A stretch of 64,000 bases of DNA from the NCBI GenBank assembly GCA_030490835.1, contig CM059977.1, forward strand, positions 7,964,765 to 8,028,764. Reading direction: 5' to 3'. The position numbers were made by a program, and so were the translations under genes. The stretch comes from Annona cherimola. Its lineage: Eukaryota > Streptophyta > Magnoliopsida > Magnoliales > Annonaceae. Shown one piece after another: positions 36,240 through 48,237 of the stretch (positions are counted from its first letter, which is position 1; each line of letters begins with the position of its first letter). The notes below the pieces were generated by a model, which was not told the origin of the DNA, searched no databases, and saw only the letters and a program-made list of their open reading frames with translations.

Positions 36240-38566
36240 GGTTGTTATGAAATCTCCGTTGGCAAATTTTCCATGTTTCATGAAAATTCTTGGCTGTCTA
36301 GCAGTGTTTGTTTTGTTGTTGGATGATAACTAGATCTGCAGTCCACATCTTGTGTGGATCCAACTGCCATCTCAAAATGCCGTATAGCATGCATCTTGAC
36401 AAGCAAGGAGGAAAAAAAAAAGTTCTGAACTCCATGGAATGTCCATATTTTACATGACTAACTAACAATTGAATTATAACTCATCTGTTATCTCAGGTGA
36501 CGGTTACATACTGATACATGAGTCATGGGGACTTAGATCGATGCTCCAAAAACTCAAAAACCAACAGAATGCAAGATTTAATTGCTTAATTTTGCTCCTA
36601 GGGTGTATTTTTGATATTAATGACCAAATGGTCTCTCGCATATCAGTTTGGTCATCCCTACATCTATTACTGAGTCGCAGTGGAGGATGATTAAGTTTCA
36701 TTATGTGATTATAGAAACCCAATCAACCCAAGAGCACAGCTTCACCAACGCATCACTGGAAGACAAGCACGTTGCGGGGTGAAGTATTCAAGGTCATGCA
36801 AACCATTTCATGTGATGAGCATTATAGAAATGAAGATGTTAAGATGAATGAGTAAAAAGATTTCGATGATAGAAACTACATAAAAGAAGGCATTCATTTG
36901 CTGGAGCGGAAGAGCGGCACCACCGCGGATCATAGAGATGAGCACAACAGAAATAAATGTTGGAGGAAGATGACTACTATAATATGTCTCTGCAATAATA
37001 TTTCTCTTAGAGAAATTAGCATTTGAAGTGAAAATTGCATTCAAGACTAGAAGTCTTATAACCAATCAACTCTTGTTCAAGATGAGCCAATGGGATGTGA
37101 TTTCTCATTCTCATAAATTTTTTTGTATTTCTAATATAATCTCTCATTTCCCAATACATAACTCTATTTGTAAGATTATTGTTAGATAAATTGTAAGAAT
37201 GTCTCAAGTCTTGCTTATAATGTCAGTTGAGATAATTGTAATATACTACCCATAGAAAAAAACTCTAATTGTTTTGCCATTTTCAATATTCTTTTTCTCA
37301 TTCCAAGCATAAATTTTCATTTCACAATGCATAACAAACTCCCATCATCTAATCTTCCCTTCCAAATCTCATCCAATTGAATAACCCTGAACAGGTTAGA
37401 TTCAACTGTGGTGGCCAGAGAGAAAAGATCATAATGCTAATGGTAGCAGGTTGCCAGGCAGAAGAGTTGTCTGTGGTGGTCCGGGCATGACCAAGAAAGA
37501 AAAAATTCATGAACCAAGAGGACAAGAGGAGCGCCAAAAAGCTACCTTGAAGGCAGTTAAGAAAGCAGATGGCCAGAGGATATGATGGGATGATCCAAAG
37601 TCCAGACGAGTGCAGAATGGGGCCTAAGGACTAGGAAGCCATTGAAGGCACTGCATTGCTCTTGTTGTGGGCTCTGCTTGTTCTTTTGTATACATTCATT
37701 ATTTCCGGGCTTTAAGAAAAGATTATCGCCAATGCTGCCGAAATAAATAGAAACTTTTATGATACATAAATTTCTCAATAAAAGTTAAATATAACTATTA
37801 TTAATGTGTACGTACAGTTTCAAGTAAAATTTTACAATAAATGTGCTTCTTTTTTTTTTCAAAAAAAAAAAAATTTACTTGAGCCAGCACCTCTTTGAAG
37901 AGGTGACACGTCTTTCGTGCAACCATCACACGAGCCACTGAAGAGGAAGAGGCAAACCAAGCAGAAGAGAATAAACACCTTCAGGGAGTTGCATCGGACG
38001 ATGTGAAAAAAAAAAATCCCTTTCGGGCGCGATCACATGCTTCTCTGGTATGTGTTCGAATATGAATTGCATTGCACGTTGTAACCGGCATTTCTCCACT
38101 CGCACGGAAGCAGAGGCAATGGGGCCAGCTGCTAATCCAGATAAGAAAACGTTCAGTAAAAAGGTAGGAAGAAGGATTGAAGGGGCATGAATAGGATAGA
38201 GAAATTGGATGATAATGTAATTATGTGTATTAAGAAAGAAAAAAATTGCATTGTAGAAGTAAAAGAAATTGTATTATAGATTAAAAAGGTTGTTTCGGGA
38301 ATGTAAAATCACGTACCATCCTTTGGAAGTTAGAACAACACATTTCGCCTTTTGAGAACTCTATTTCATTGATTTTTTTTTTTTTATAGAATAATTTCAA
38401 CGCCGAGAACCTTAAATTCAAGAGATTTCTAATTTAAGATCCATAAACTTCTTGCAGATGCCAAAGAGGATAATTTATAGTCTCTTTCTTTTAACGTCTT
38501 CCCCATATTTGAGGCGACATGGGAAATTGGGTGATAAAATATCATTTCAGATTAATGGTTTGAATT
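36240..38566. other. PLC 3' flank and spacer before the LINE
   Basis: After the PLC 3' region it holds a SINE tail (37188-37262), A/T homopolymers near 37850 and a possible pyrimidine-family fragment near 38150-38300. No gene was recognised. Confidence 0.5.
37188..37262 (+). repeat. 3' end of the same SINE family
   Basis: The run from TTGTAAGAATGTCTCA through GTTGAGATAATTGTAATATA to CTACCCATAGAAAAAAA matches the tail of the 2714-3021 SINE (2940-3015) with moderate divergence. The tRNA-like head is not recognisable upstream, so this is a truncated or highly diverged copy. Confidence 0.65.
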
Positions 38567-38749
38567 AATAATCAAATTTGTGAAAAGTAAGCAGTTTCTT
38601 CCCGAGTGGCGACCTCTGGCAAAAATTTTCGCGCCTTCTCGCGCGGGTCGTCAGGTGGAGAACCCCAAACCCTTTTTCCATCTCATCGTCTTCCATTCCA
38701 CTAGGGTTCCAAATACCAACAGAGCAGATCGAGAAAGAGGCACACGAGA

Positions 38750-39774
38750 ATGACTACAAGCGAAGAGGACCTGTTAATCAAAGAGGTACAGACTCTGAAG
38801 ATTAAGGCGAAAGACCTCCCGAGAACAGCGCCAGATGGGAAACCGTCACTGCTCTGCTCGGTGTGGTTAAATAAAGGAGTCTTTTTTCTCGTCCATGAGA
38901 AGAATATGGAAGACGAAACGTGCACCGCTGTTGAGAGGTGGATGCAAACTTGTACAAGGTGACACTGGAGGAGGAATCTGAGAAAAAGACTATACTTCGA
39001 GGGCGGCCTTGGCTCTTCGACAAGAAGATCGTTCTCATGTGTGCCCTCGACAAACCAACAATGAGGGAGGAAATCAACCTTCGCATGTCACCGATGTGGT
39101 TAGTAATAATAGAGGTCCCCTTTTTAGTTGATAGCAGTGTAGTGGGAAGGGTGGTGGGGGAATCGTTCAGCAAATACCATGACATTCAACCAGGACTGTC
39201 AGAGGTGAAGATTCAGGTGGAAGTCGATGTCAGGGATCCAATTAGAAGAGGAATTTTTGTAAGATTTCTGCTCGAAGGAAAACAATGGGTCCCGTTCCAA
39301 TATGATCGGCTTCCGATCTTTTGCTTCATCTGTGGGAGGATGGGTCATGCTTTCAGTGAGTGCAGCAAGTATGAGGGAGAGAGAGAACACAAAAGTACTG
39401 ATTGCAAATATCGGGCAAGCCTAAAGGCGGGCAACAAGATAGAAGGGCTTAGAGGGGATCAGGGAAACAAGGTTTTCCCGAAGCTTTACTACAGTGAAAT
39501 GCCGCCTCCAAATGATGCAGAGAATTGGACCGTGGATATGGAGATAGAACATGTGGTGATGGAGAATGCAGAGAAGGAAGAGGAACACAGGGCAGATTAT
39601 AGGGAGGAAGGTCCGGAAAGGAAAGTTCTGGGAGTAATGAAGGATCTGGGAGAGGAGAATGAGGAGGGGGACTCAGAAGGGGAAGATCTATTTGCGGAGT
39701 GGGAGGATGAGGAAATCAGGCCTGGAAAATCTAATACACGGGACCAGGGGGGTGGCGGAGTGGGAAGGAGATAA
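38750..39774 (+). pseudogene. LINE ORF1 remnant: DUF4283-type protein with CCHC zinc knuckle
   Basis: The first part starts at ATG 38750 (MTTSEEDLL...). The frame changes near 38940 to an open stretch running to a stop at 39772-39774. The downstream part has the DUF4283-like segment (RGRPWLFDKKIVLM, SPMWLVIIEVP) and an intact knuckle CFICGRMGHAFSEC at 39322-39363, fitting C-x2-C-x4-H-x4-C. A Glu-rich, low-complexity tail follows. The family binds nucleic acid as the retrotransposon particle protein. The frameshift makes the full ORF1 non-functional. Confidence 0.8.
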
Positions 39775-40400
39775 GGAAAACGTGAGTCCAAGGAAGGGGA
39801 GAGAGAAGAAAGAGGAAAAAACTATGAAAATTGGGAAAATATGGAGAGGAGAGGAAAAGGGAGAGGGAGTAATTTTAAGAAAAGAAAGAGAAGGTCAAAA
39901 GGGAGTTAAAAAACCAGAAGGGAAGGATGAAACGCGGTAAGGGGAAAAATGCATACAAATCATTCTGGAAGCATCTGAATTCCTACAAAATCAGACAGAA
40001 ACAAAGTCGAACAGAAAGGGGAAGGAAGATATTAACCGGGATGAGGAGAACAAGAAGGAAAAGACAAATAGAAAAGAAGAAGATCTGAGGTGGATGTCTA
40101 TAATCATGGAGAGAGATAAACATGAAGAGGGAAGGACGGCGGGGGGTGGGGAGGGTTCGCTGGGGTGTGGTTGTTGGGAATATAAAAAGATGTAGTCAAG
40201 GAGGACAGACAGAAGGTGGACAGCCCAAAAACAGAGGCGAGAGTAATGGGGAAAAGGAAAAGGGGGATACCAAATGGAGAGGAAAGGGAGGAGAAGCTGA
40301 GAGGTAGGGAGAAACAAGGAAGGTGGGAATTGTCGGAGGTAGAAACACAAACAATAGGACAGATGGTAGCTGTGGAATCCCCACAGCACCACCAGGAATA

Positions 40401-43400
40401 ATGGCCATCATAGCTTGGAATTGCCGTAAGCTTGGGAACCCATGGTCAATTCAGAACCTCTTGGATCTGGTTAGGAGGCAAGCTCTGATTTTGCTCTTCC
40501 TATGTGAAACAAAGCGAACGGATAGAGAAATGGAAGAGGCGCGAAGGAAGCTAAAGTTCAACTGTTACCTGTCAGCTGTAATCAAAGGAAGGGTGGCCTG
40601 GCTTTATTATGGAGCGAGAAATGGAAGATATCAATTAAAAGCTATTCTAAGAATCATATTGATGCTGAAGTGGAGGATCCCTAGCTAACACACAATTGAC
40701 AATTTACTGGATTCTATGGTAACCCAGAGACTCACAGAAGAGAAGAATCATGGCAGCTTCTGCAACAGTTAGACACCCAATCAAATAGGCCATGGCTCAT
40801 AATGGGGGACTAGAACGAGGTACTAACATGCTCGGAGGTGGTAAGCAAAAGGGCTAGGCCAAATAAATAAATGGTGCGCTTTAGGGAGGTGCTGGATAAC
40901 TTCTCTTTGATCTAGGTTTTGTGGGACCAAGTTGGACATGGAGTAACAACAGACAGGGAAATGAAAGGGTGCTAGCAAGACTGGACAAGGGGGTGGCAAC
41001 CTCAGCATGGCTTGATCTTTTCCCTTTTGCTGGGGTTTTCCACATGAGTACTGCAGTGTCCAATCATTGTCCATTGAGGCTGATTTTGAATACGAAAGAG
41101 GAAAAGGAAAACCAGCTAAATTATTCATATATGTACTGTTTTGGGCAATGATCCAGAGGCTCAAAAGCTGGTGAATCATGTTTGGTATGACGAGCAGCAG
41201 CGGGGATTATCAGTCATTGATAAGGTTAGGTGGAAGATCAGGCAATGTGGTCAACGTCTGGCTAGCTGGAATCATTCAATAAAAGGGAACTTAAAGAGGA
41301 AAATTCAAGGTGGACAGTTGAGGTCGTAGGAACTGAATAAGAAAACGGCAACTGACTTAAACGATGGAGGGATTCGGGAAACAGAGAAGAAGATAAACCA
41401 GCTACTTGAGGAGAAGGAAATGCTATGGAAACAAAGATCAAAGATCCACTGGCTACAGAAAGGAGATAGAAATACGGCTTTCTTCCATAGAATAGCGCCG
41501 AACAGGAGAAGAATTAACACAATTTCGGGACTACAGGATGAGTTTTGCGAACAGAATGAGATGGAGGAGATGGCTCTCTACCACTTCAGAAAAAAAATTT
41601 CGAGCACTGGTAAAACCCAACCATCACAACTTGGGATCATGGTGGAAAGGAGGATATCCAATGAACAAAGGGATCAGTTAACCCGGGCACTCAGCCCAAA
41701 TGAAGTTAGTGAAGCAGTTAAAGGGATGTGTCCATCCAAAGCCCCAGGACCAGACGGGATGTCAGCGGGTTTTTACCAACGACATTGGGCAACTGTGGGA
41801 AAGGATTTGGTAGATATGTGCAATGCTTTTATGGAGGATGATATGTGCAACCTGTGGAAGCCTATGCAAGAGTTGGAACTCTACTTCTATTGTCCTTATC
41901 CCAAAAATGGTGGGTGCTAGCAGACTGTCTGAGTTCAGGCCAATAAGCCTGTGCAATGTCGTATATAAAGTAATTGCCAAGGTAAGCTTGCCAACAGGTT
42001 GAAGGGGTGCTTGAAAGACATGATTGGGGATGAGCAAAGCGCATTTGTACCGGGCCGTCTAATTGCAGAAAATATGCTGATCGCTTATGAAGCAATCTAC
42101 TATTTGAAAACAAGGAAAAGGGGGAAGAGGGAGGACGTGGCTGTAGAACTTGACATGTCAAAAGCCTATGACAGGGTTGCCTAGGATTATCTCTGGAAAA
42201 TGATGAAAAGAATGAATTTTAATGAGAAATGGATTAGTTGGATGAAACTGTGTCTCTGTACAGTGAGTTACAGAATCTGTTTGAATGGTTTTCTCACTGG
42301 TTTCTTCTCCCCAAATCGAGGTTTGCGTCAGGGGGACAGTGTTGATCTGCGCAGAAGGCTTATCCATAATGATTAAGGAGAAAAATTAGATTGAGACAGC
42401 TCGAGGGATTGAAAATCAGCGCAAGGGGACCTGCCATCTCACACATTTTCTTCGCTAACGATGCACTAATGTTCATTGGAGCAAATGGGGGGAAGTCAAC
42501 TATTTGCTAGATGTTCTTAAGATGTACAACTCATTTTCTAGACAGATTGTGAACCTTGAAAAGACGGCCTTTTTTTCAGCCAGAACACATCTTAGGCCAG
42601 GAGAAAAGATGTGGAAAAACAGATTATAGCTGAAGGCCAAATTATAAAATATTACCTTGGAATGCCAGCCTGGATTGGCAGGTCCAAGAAACAGTTATTC
42701 AACCAACTCTGGAAAAGAGCTGCAGCCTAAATATTTCCCAAAATGTAACATGTGGGATTGTAGGGGCAAAGCTGGTGATTCATTTATGTGGAAAAGTATT
42801 TTGAAAGCAAGAGATGCAATCAGACAAGGTGGAAGATGGAAAATAGGAAATGGCAAAAACATTATGTTGTTCAAAGACAGATGGGCAGATGGGATCGTAA
42901 CGAAGGCTGGACCCCTACAGCACTTCTGCTCAGATGACATTTGAGTTTGCGTATTCATCAAGCAGGATTTGGGATGCTGGAATAGAGAACCGATCACTTC
43001 TGTGGCAGGGGAGATCGGATGGAGGCAAATAGAAGGAATCGCCACCCAGCAGAGGGATGAAGTGGACTGCTGCTATTGGGACACTGAGCCGAAAGGAAAC
43101 TTCATAGTGAAGTCTGCCTACCATTTTTTACAATCTTAGAGATGTTGTTTTGCAGGTAGTGATGGAAATCGATGTGGAAGGCAGAGGGAGTTGAATAGGA
43201 AGTTTTTTCTAGCTCTTGGTTTATCCGGATAGCAGAGAAGATAAAGATTTTTAGCCGGAGGTTACGTACTAATGCCCTTCCGTCGAACTTGATCAAGCGT
43301 GGCGTCACCATCAACCCCAGTTGCACGTTTTGCAACAATAGGAGGGAAAGCCTGAAACACCTCTTCATTTTCTGCCCGCGCATCTGTAAACAAAGAAGGC

Positions 43401-43983
43401 ATATTGTGAAGGATTACGAAATCTGGGACCTCAGAAACGCAATTCAATGTGTCATTAGAAGGCTGGCGATAATTAACAATCAACAGTTGCTGATGCTGTT
43501 TATCCTTTACTGCTGGCATCTTTGGAACCTAAGAAACAAGACAAGAGAGGAAGGCCTGAAGCTAAACTTCAATGATGTAATTAGTTGGTGCCGGGACTAT
43601 GTGCATTCTCATGAAAGTGTCGATGCCCTAAATGGATCCTTTCTTTGGGAGAAAGAACTGAATGCACGCTGGAAGAAACCTAAGGAAGGCGTTATCAAGA
43701 TGAATGCGGATGACAGATGTAACATTCGTGAGAAGCAGATGGGCTTGGGGGCGGTACTGCGAAACAGCGAGGGTCTGTTTATGGCTGCAACAACCTGGAG
43801 GAAAACTGGTATGAGTTGCCCTTTAGTGATGGAAGCATTGGCTTTTCTTGAAGGAATGCAATGGGGAGTCGAATTGGGGATTAAAAGGATGACTATTGAA
43901 AGTGACTCCTTGATCTTGATTAGTTTTCTGAAAGAGGACAAACTCATTTATTCCCAGTTGGAGTCCAAATCCAGAAGATCATA
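40401..43983 (+). pseudogene. LINE ORF2 remnant: endonuclease, reverse transcriptase and RNase H
   Basis: The start MAIIAWNCRKLGNP and FLCETKR are the beginning of an APE-type endonuclease; the frame is lost near 40686. Reverse transcriptase motifs follow in several frames: KAPGPDGM (about 41740), the [13 protein letters not shown] catalytic block (about 42140-42180, then a stop), and GLRQGDSV (about 42325). The YADD-like box reads FAND at 42451-42462, so a catalytic Asp has become Asn. A zinc-finger RT domain (SCTFCNNRRESLKHLFIFCP) lies near 43320. A plant-type RNase H (GLGAVLRNSEG, IESDSLILI) ends at 43983. Many stops and frameshifts exclude function. Confidence 0.85.
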
Positions 43984-44362
43984 GAGCTTGCTTCTAGGTT
44001 TTGATGGTCTTAACCTTTCATCATGTGGTCCGGGCCGGCAATATGGTTGCGCATACATTAAGCTAATATGGCATCTAGATATGCCGATTTTTGTAAATGC
44101 TGATGGGGTAGCCCACCTCCTTTCATTCAAAGATTCCTTTGTAATGATTCTTTCGGTTAAATAGAAATTATCTTCTATCAAAAAAATAATCAAATTTGTT
44201 GAATCAAATAATAATAATAATAATCAAATTTGACTTTATTATTTTTTAAAAATTTCCATTCTCATGAAGGTAATGTAGGAGATAAGAAAATAAACACGCT
44301 CATTTTCGACATTGAAAATGTTGCATCCCCCACACAAATCATTTGTACAGCCATCAAACCAG

Positions 44363-44771
44363 GGGACGCAATCTCCTGCGCCCGGGAGCAGGCAGCGCTC
44401 CCTGCTCCCGGGCGCACACACCTCTTTTTTTTATTTTTTTTTGAAATTTTTTTTTAAAAAATGTTAATATAGGTGTATTTAACATGTGTATAAATTTTTA
44501 CCATTTTTAGGGTATTTTAGATTTTTTTTTTTTTTTTTTGAAAATCAGTGGCATTTTTATAATTTAAAATTACCTAAAATGCCACTGATTTTCAAAAATC
44601 AAAAATAAATATCTAAAATACTCCAAAAATGGTAAAAATTTATACACATGTTAACTACACCTAGATTAACAGTTCTATGAAAAAATTTTGAAAAAAAAAT
44701 AAAAAAAAATAAGTATATGCGCCCAGGAGCAGGGAGCGCTGCCTGCTCCCGGGCGCAGGAGATTGCGTCCC
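44363..44771. mobile_element. Mutator-like foldback miniature element, 409 bp, TSD TCAAACCAG
   Basis: Near-perfect terminal inverted repeats start GGGACGCAATCTCCTGCGCC and extend about 55 bp. They include an inner palindrome GGGAGCAGG...CCTGCTCCC. The 9-bp duplication TCAAACCAG is exact at 44354-44362 and 44772-44780, which fits Mutator-type insertion. The pairing continues through the AT-rich interior (ACACATGTTAA, AAAATGCCACTGATTTT), so the whole element can fold into one hairpin. Confidence 0.9.
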
Positions 44772-44799
44772 TCAAACCAGGTCTTTTGGAAAAAAATGT

Positions 44800-45000
44800 G
44801 GAGAAGTTGCTGGCGGAAAAAGTTTGATAAAGCCCGAAGAATGATGTGGTAAGATCAAGATAATGATTAGAAAGTATAGGTTAATTGTATGAAAGCATAT
44901 ATAAAATGATTGGAAAGTAAAGTAGTTATATGGAAAATGAATATAAATGATTAAAAAGTATGATATTTGTATTGAAAAGTATATGGGTAAATTATGCGGG
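44800..45000 (-). repeat. Possible minus-strand copy of the pyrimidine-rich element
   Basis: Read in reverse the stretch shows T/C-rich blocks (TTTTCCATATAACTACTTT, CTTTCTAATCATTATC) like the family. The ends are not resolved. Confidence 0.4.
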
Positions 45001-47033
45001 AGAGCTTTTTTTTTGTTGTTTTATGAAAAACACATCTCTGGAACTGTGAAATCCTAAAATTTTACATGATTATGTAAATTCATATAATAAAAATAGGTGG
45101 AGTAAGATACGATACTTATGAAAATGTGGAAGTTTTTATATTTACAAATTAGTAACGGGTAATGGTTGACGTATGCAAGAATTAGAGGTATTTTGTAATT
45201 TATATAAAAGTGCAATTTCAGAAGTCAATAATTTATATGATTAAATGTAGGTATTAGAATTTTTAATTTGATAAATGAGATGAAGGTATTAGAATAAAAT
45301 ATATGCATAAATAAATGTATACACTAACGGTATTAATTATATTAATGTTTGTTTTATCAAGACAAGCCATATAAACTAATGAATATTTATGTGTACGTTA
45401 TGTGGATTATGACGTAACGAATAATATAAATTTCGGATACGGCTTATGCGCAGCTTTTGTTATATTATATAGTCCGGCCATATTAGTTGTATTGGGTTTA
45501 CGTGAGATGGGACGCACTTTATTAATGTAGAAGGAGACCTAGAGAATACGGTGCTAAGATTTTTCTTTTTTTTTTCACGCTAATTAAAGAAAGAGTTGGA
45601 AGTATGAGGTAACAACAGATAAAGACTATTCAAATTCAATCCCCTTGAATGGTGAAGGACGAGTTCATGTATATCTATAATTTCTAATTTTCAGAAATGG
45701 TATTGATGGGGTGCATAGGTAATTAAAAAGCTAGGCTGCGCAGCTTTATTTTTAGCCACCATTATTTCTTTAGGGAAACCGGCAATAGTAAAAAGGGGCA
45801 TGGAGAGTGGTGTTGGACCTATTAAATCATGAAAAAGAAGAGGACATGGAAGAGAGTTTGTTTGGTGGATCCTCAGAGCTCCGTGTTTCATATATAATAG
45901 TCTTATTTTAATAGGTGCAAGACCATGGGCAGCGGTAGATTGGCTGTTGATGGCTTTATAAATCTAACAGAGGAATTAATAAAAAGTATGCTGCTGTAAA
46001 TCTTTCCATGGCGCAAATAAAAATAGTAGACATATAATATACATATGGAGACATCTACGAGAGAAGTGAGGTAATGCTATTTGCGTATAGTATTAATGTG
46101 CTATAAATTTAACGTATATGGACGTTGTTGTGGATCTCTATCTTGACGTGCAAATTTATACAATATATAGAACAGAGGGACAGAGAGTTGTGCTTCCAGC
46201 TAAAAGGATTCAAGCATTGAGTTTAAATGTTGGATTTCAAGAAAAAAAAAAAAAAAAAAGGTTTAGTTTGCAGATAGATAAGAGGTAAGTAGGATTTTGA
46301 ATTGATTTTTGAGAATTTTTATGCCTTCCTGCGTATGAGACGGGCCGTGCTGATGAATTTTGATGTGAGTTTAATGGATTTCTGTTTCAATGGATTTATG
46401 CAATTTATTTGATATTGAGCAATGTTTGAGTGATTTACACAACAGCTTATGGCTTTGATTTGTATTCAAGAAAGTATGATTTAACATATCTTAAGTATAA
46501 TGTTTGAATGCATAAGCATGACATGAGAAATATAACTTAAAGTTAATGTGATGGTTAAGGGCTTGTACGGATGCGACGATAGTGATTCTGATCCGTGGGC
46601 CACTGAGTTGAAGAGGAAATAAAGTTAAATAGTTAAGTGCATGAGCTTAAACTATTACATTACTGTATGAGCATGAGCATTGGCGTGTTAAATGTTTATG
46701 AAGGTTTTAATATTTTACTTGATTGTTTTTTGAATCGGTTTCCAATATTGAGCAGTTTTCATTTGCTTTTCTACTTACTGAGTTTGCTCAAACTCATTCT
46801 AAATTTTCCTATTTTTTAGTTAACAAGAAAAGCAAATGATGTGATTTATAACCGGTCTCAACCAATTAGTGGAATTGGATTAAATATTTATTTAAATGTA
46901 AGTTCTTTTGAGGTTGAGTATTTATATTTTGAGCCATTTGAATTGATAATATTTTTGTAGTGAGATAATAAAATAATTTTGATGTAGAACAAGAAAATTA
47001 AAATGTAATTATTGATTTGACATTTTTCCCTCG

Positions 47034-47096
47034 ACTGATCCTGACAGTTTTTATTTAGCGATCGACTGATCCTCACAATTTTTATTTAGCAACCGC
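47034..47096 (+). repeat. Direct repeat of about 31 bp, two copies
   Basis: CGACTGATCCTGACAG followed by TTTTTATTTAGC occurs twice in succession with few changes, followed by AACCGCGGGTCG. No function is apparent. Confidence 0.7.
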
Positions 47097-47669
47097 GGGT
47101 CGTGAGAGGCATAGCCAGCGAGGCATTAGAGGAACTTCTATACTTGCTTTTTGAGTTTCATAAACACGGCACAGTAGTGCATTTTTCCCGAAGTTCCATT
47201 ACATATGCATCACGTTATGTACTCCACAAGAGCACAAGAGCACCACTTACGTATTTCATCAATAATAATTTGCATATTTTTGTATTTACTGATATAATAT
47301 TATTACACTTAAATATTTTTAACTGAAAGTTTTATTCGAAATTATTTTCAAAAATAAAATTGAGCTAAAAAATTATTCAATTGACCTGGCCATATTAAGC
47401 AACAAAAAAATAACAAGTATAAATTTTCTAATAAAAAATTAGAATTGAAGACTTTACTAAATTGAATAAAATTTTTTAGCTTAATATTGTTTTTGCACAA
47501 GTTTCATGAAATTTTTTTAAAAATAATTTTAAATAAACTTTTAGTTAAAATATTTTTTAATAATATTATATGAATAAATACAAAAATATGCTAATTATTA
47601 ATGATGAAATCCTTAAACTGGTGCTCTAGTGGCATACATAATATGATGCACATGCAATGACAAATTTTG

Positions 47670-47865
47670 GAGTTTAAAATGCAAATATGTAAAATTAGAG
47701 GGTTTAAAATACAAAAGATATTTTAGACATTTTATAGAATATGATGGTATTTCTTAACACCCTGAGGGTTGAGGATCTAAAATGCAAAAAATTAAACTTC
47801 GCAGGTTTTAAAATGCTAATAGCTAAGCTTCAAAGTTTAAAATACAAATGCGCATGATTAAATGC
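47670..47865. repeat. Relative of the TTTAAAATGCAAA foldback element
   Basis: Repeated phrases GGAGTTTAAAATGCAAATA, AGAGGGTTTAAAATACAAAA, GAGGATCTAAAATGCAAAA and CGCAGGTTTTAAAATGC follow the right-arm unit of the 22196-22654 element. The opposite arm is not evident. Confidence 0.6.
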
Positions 47866-48237
47866 AAATATCCCTCATACTGACAAAATTGGTCAGTTGC
47901 ATGAGGCATATCATCATGATTAATATAATTATTATATAGAATACAGAGTTTCCAGAATAAGCAAAAAAGTGATCATCATCATTGACAGAATCTTCCTCCT
48001 GCAAACTATCATTAATTTTGCTAAGTTACACAAATTTACATTTATAGCACAGACATTTCCAGGCCCCTGTTGCACCCTCCAGAAGCATGAATTTGAGCTT
48101 GAGCCTTGATATCAATCTCCACAATCGCGTATTGAAGAAAAGTTGAGGGCCTTCCCTTAAATTTTGAAGGTGTGAAAGAAATGAAATGAAATGAAAGGAT
48201 TCGAGTAGAGGCATCAGTGAAAAAAGAGGGCCATGTG

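Larger units (their letters stand above)
38582..44184 (+). mobile_element. Decayed full-length non-LTR retrotransposon (plant LINE/L1)
   Basis: The element is bounded by a 15-base direct repeat, AATAATCAAATTTGT, at 38567-38581 and 44185-44199. The right copy follows a short A-run (CTATCAAAAA), as expected for target-primed reverse transcription. It holds an ORF1 remnant (DUF4283 plus CCHC knuckle) and an ORF2 remnant (endonuclease, reverse transcriptase, RT-associated zinc finger, RNase H) in the usual order. Both are broken by stops and frameshifts, so it cannot move by itself. It separates the convergent PLC and tomosyn-like genes. Confidence 0.9.
45001..48237. other. AT-rich spacer and 3' flank of the tomosyn-like gene
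   Basis: It contains the direct repeat at 47034-47096 and a TTTAAAATGCAAA block at 47670-47865. The bases just below 48238 are likely the 3' untranslated region of the minus-strand gene. No coding signal was seen in the remainder. Confidence 0.5.

Noticed and set aside
39991..40392. 133-aa hydrophobic minus-strand frame
   Set aside because: It is the complement of the purine-rich tail region of the LINE and has no independent support.
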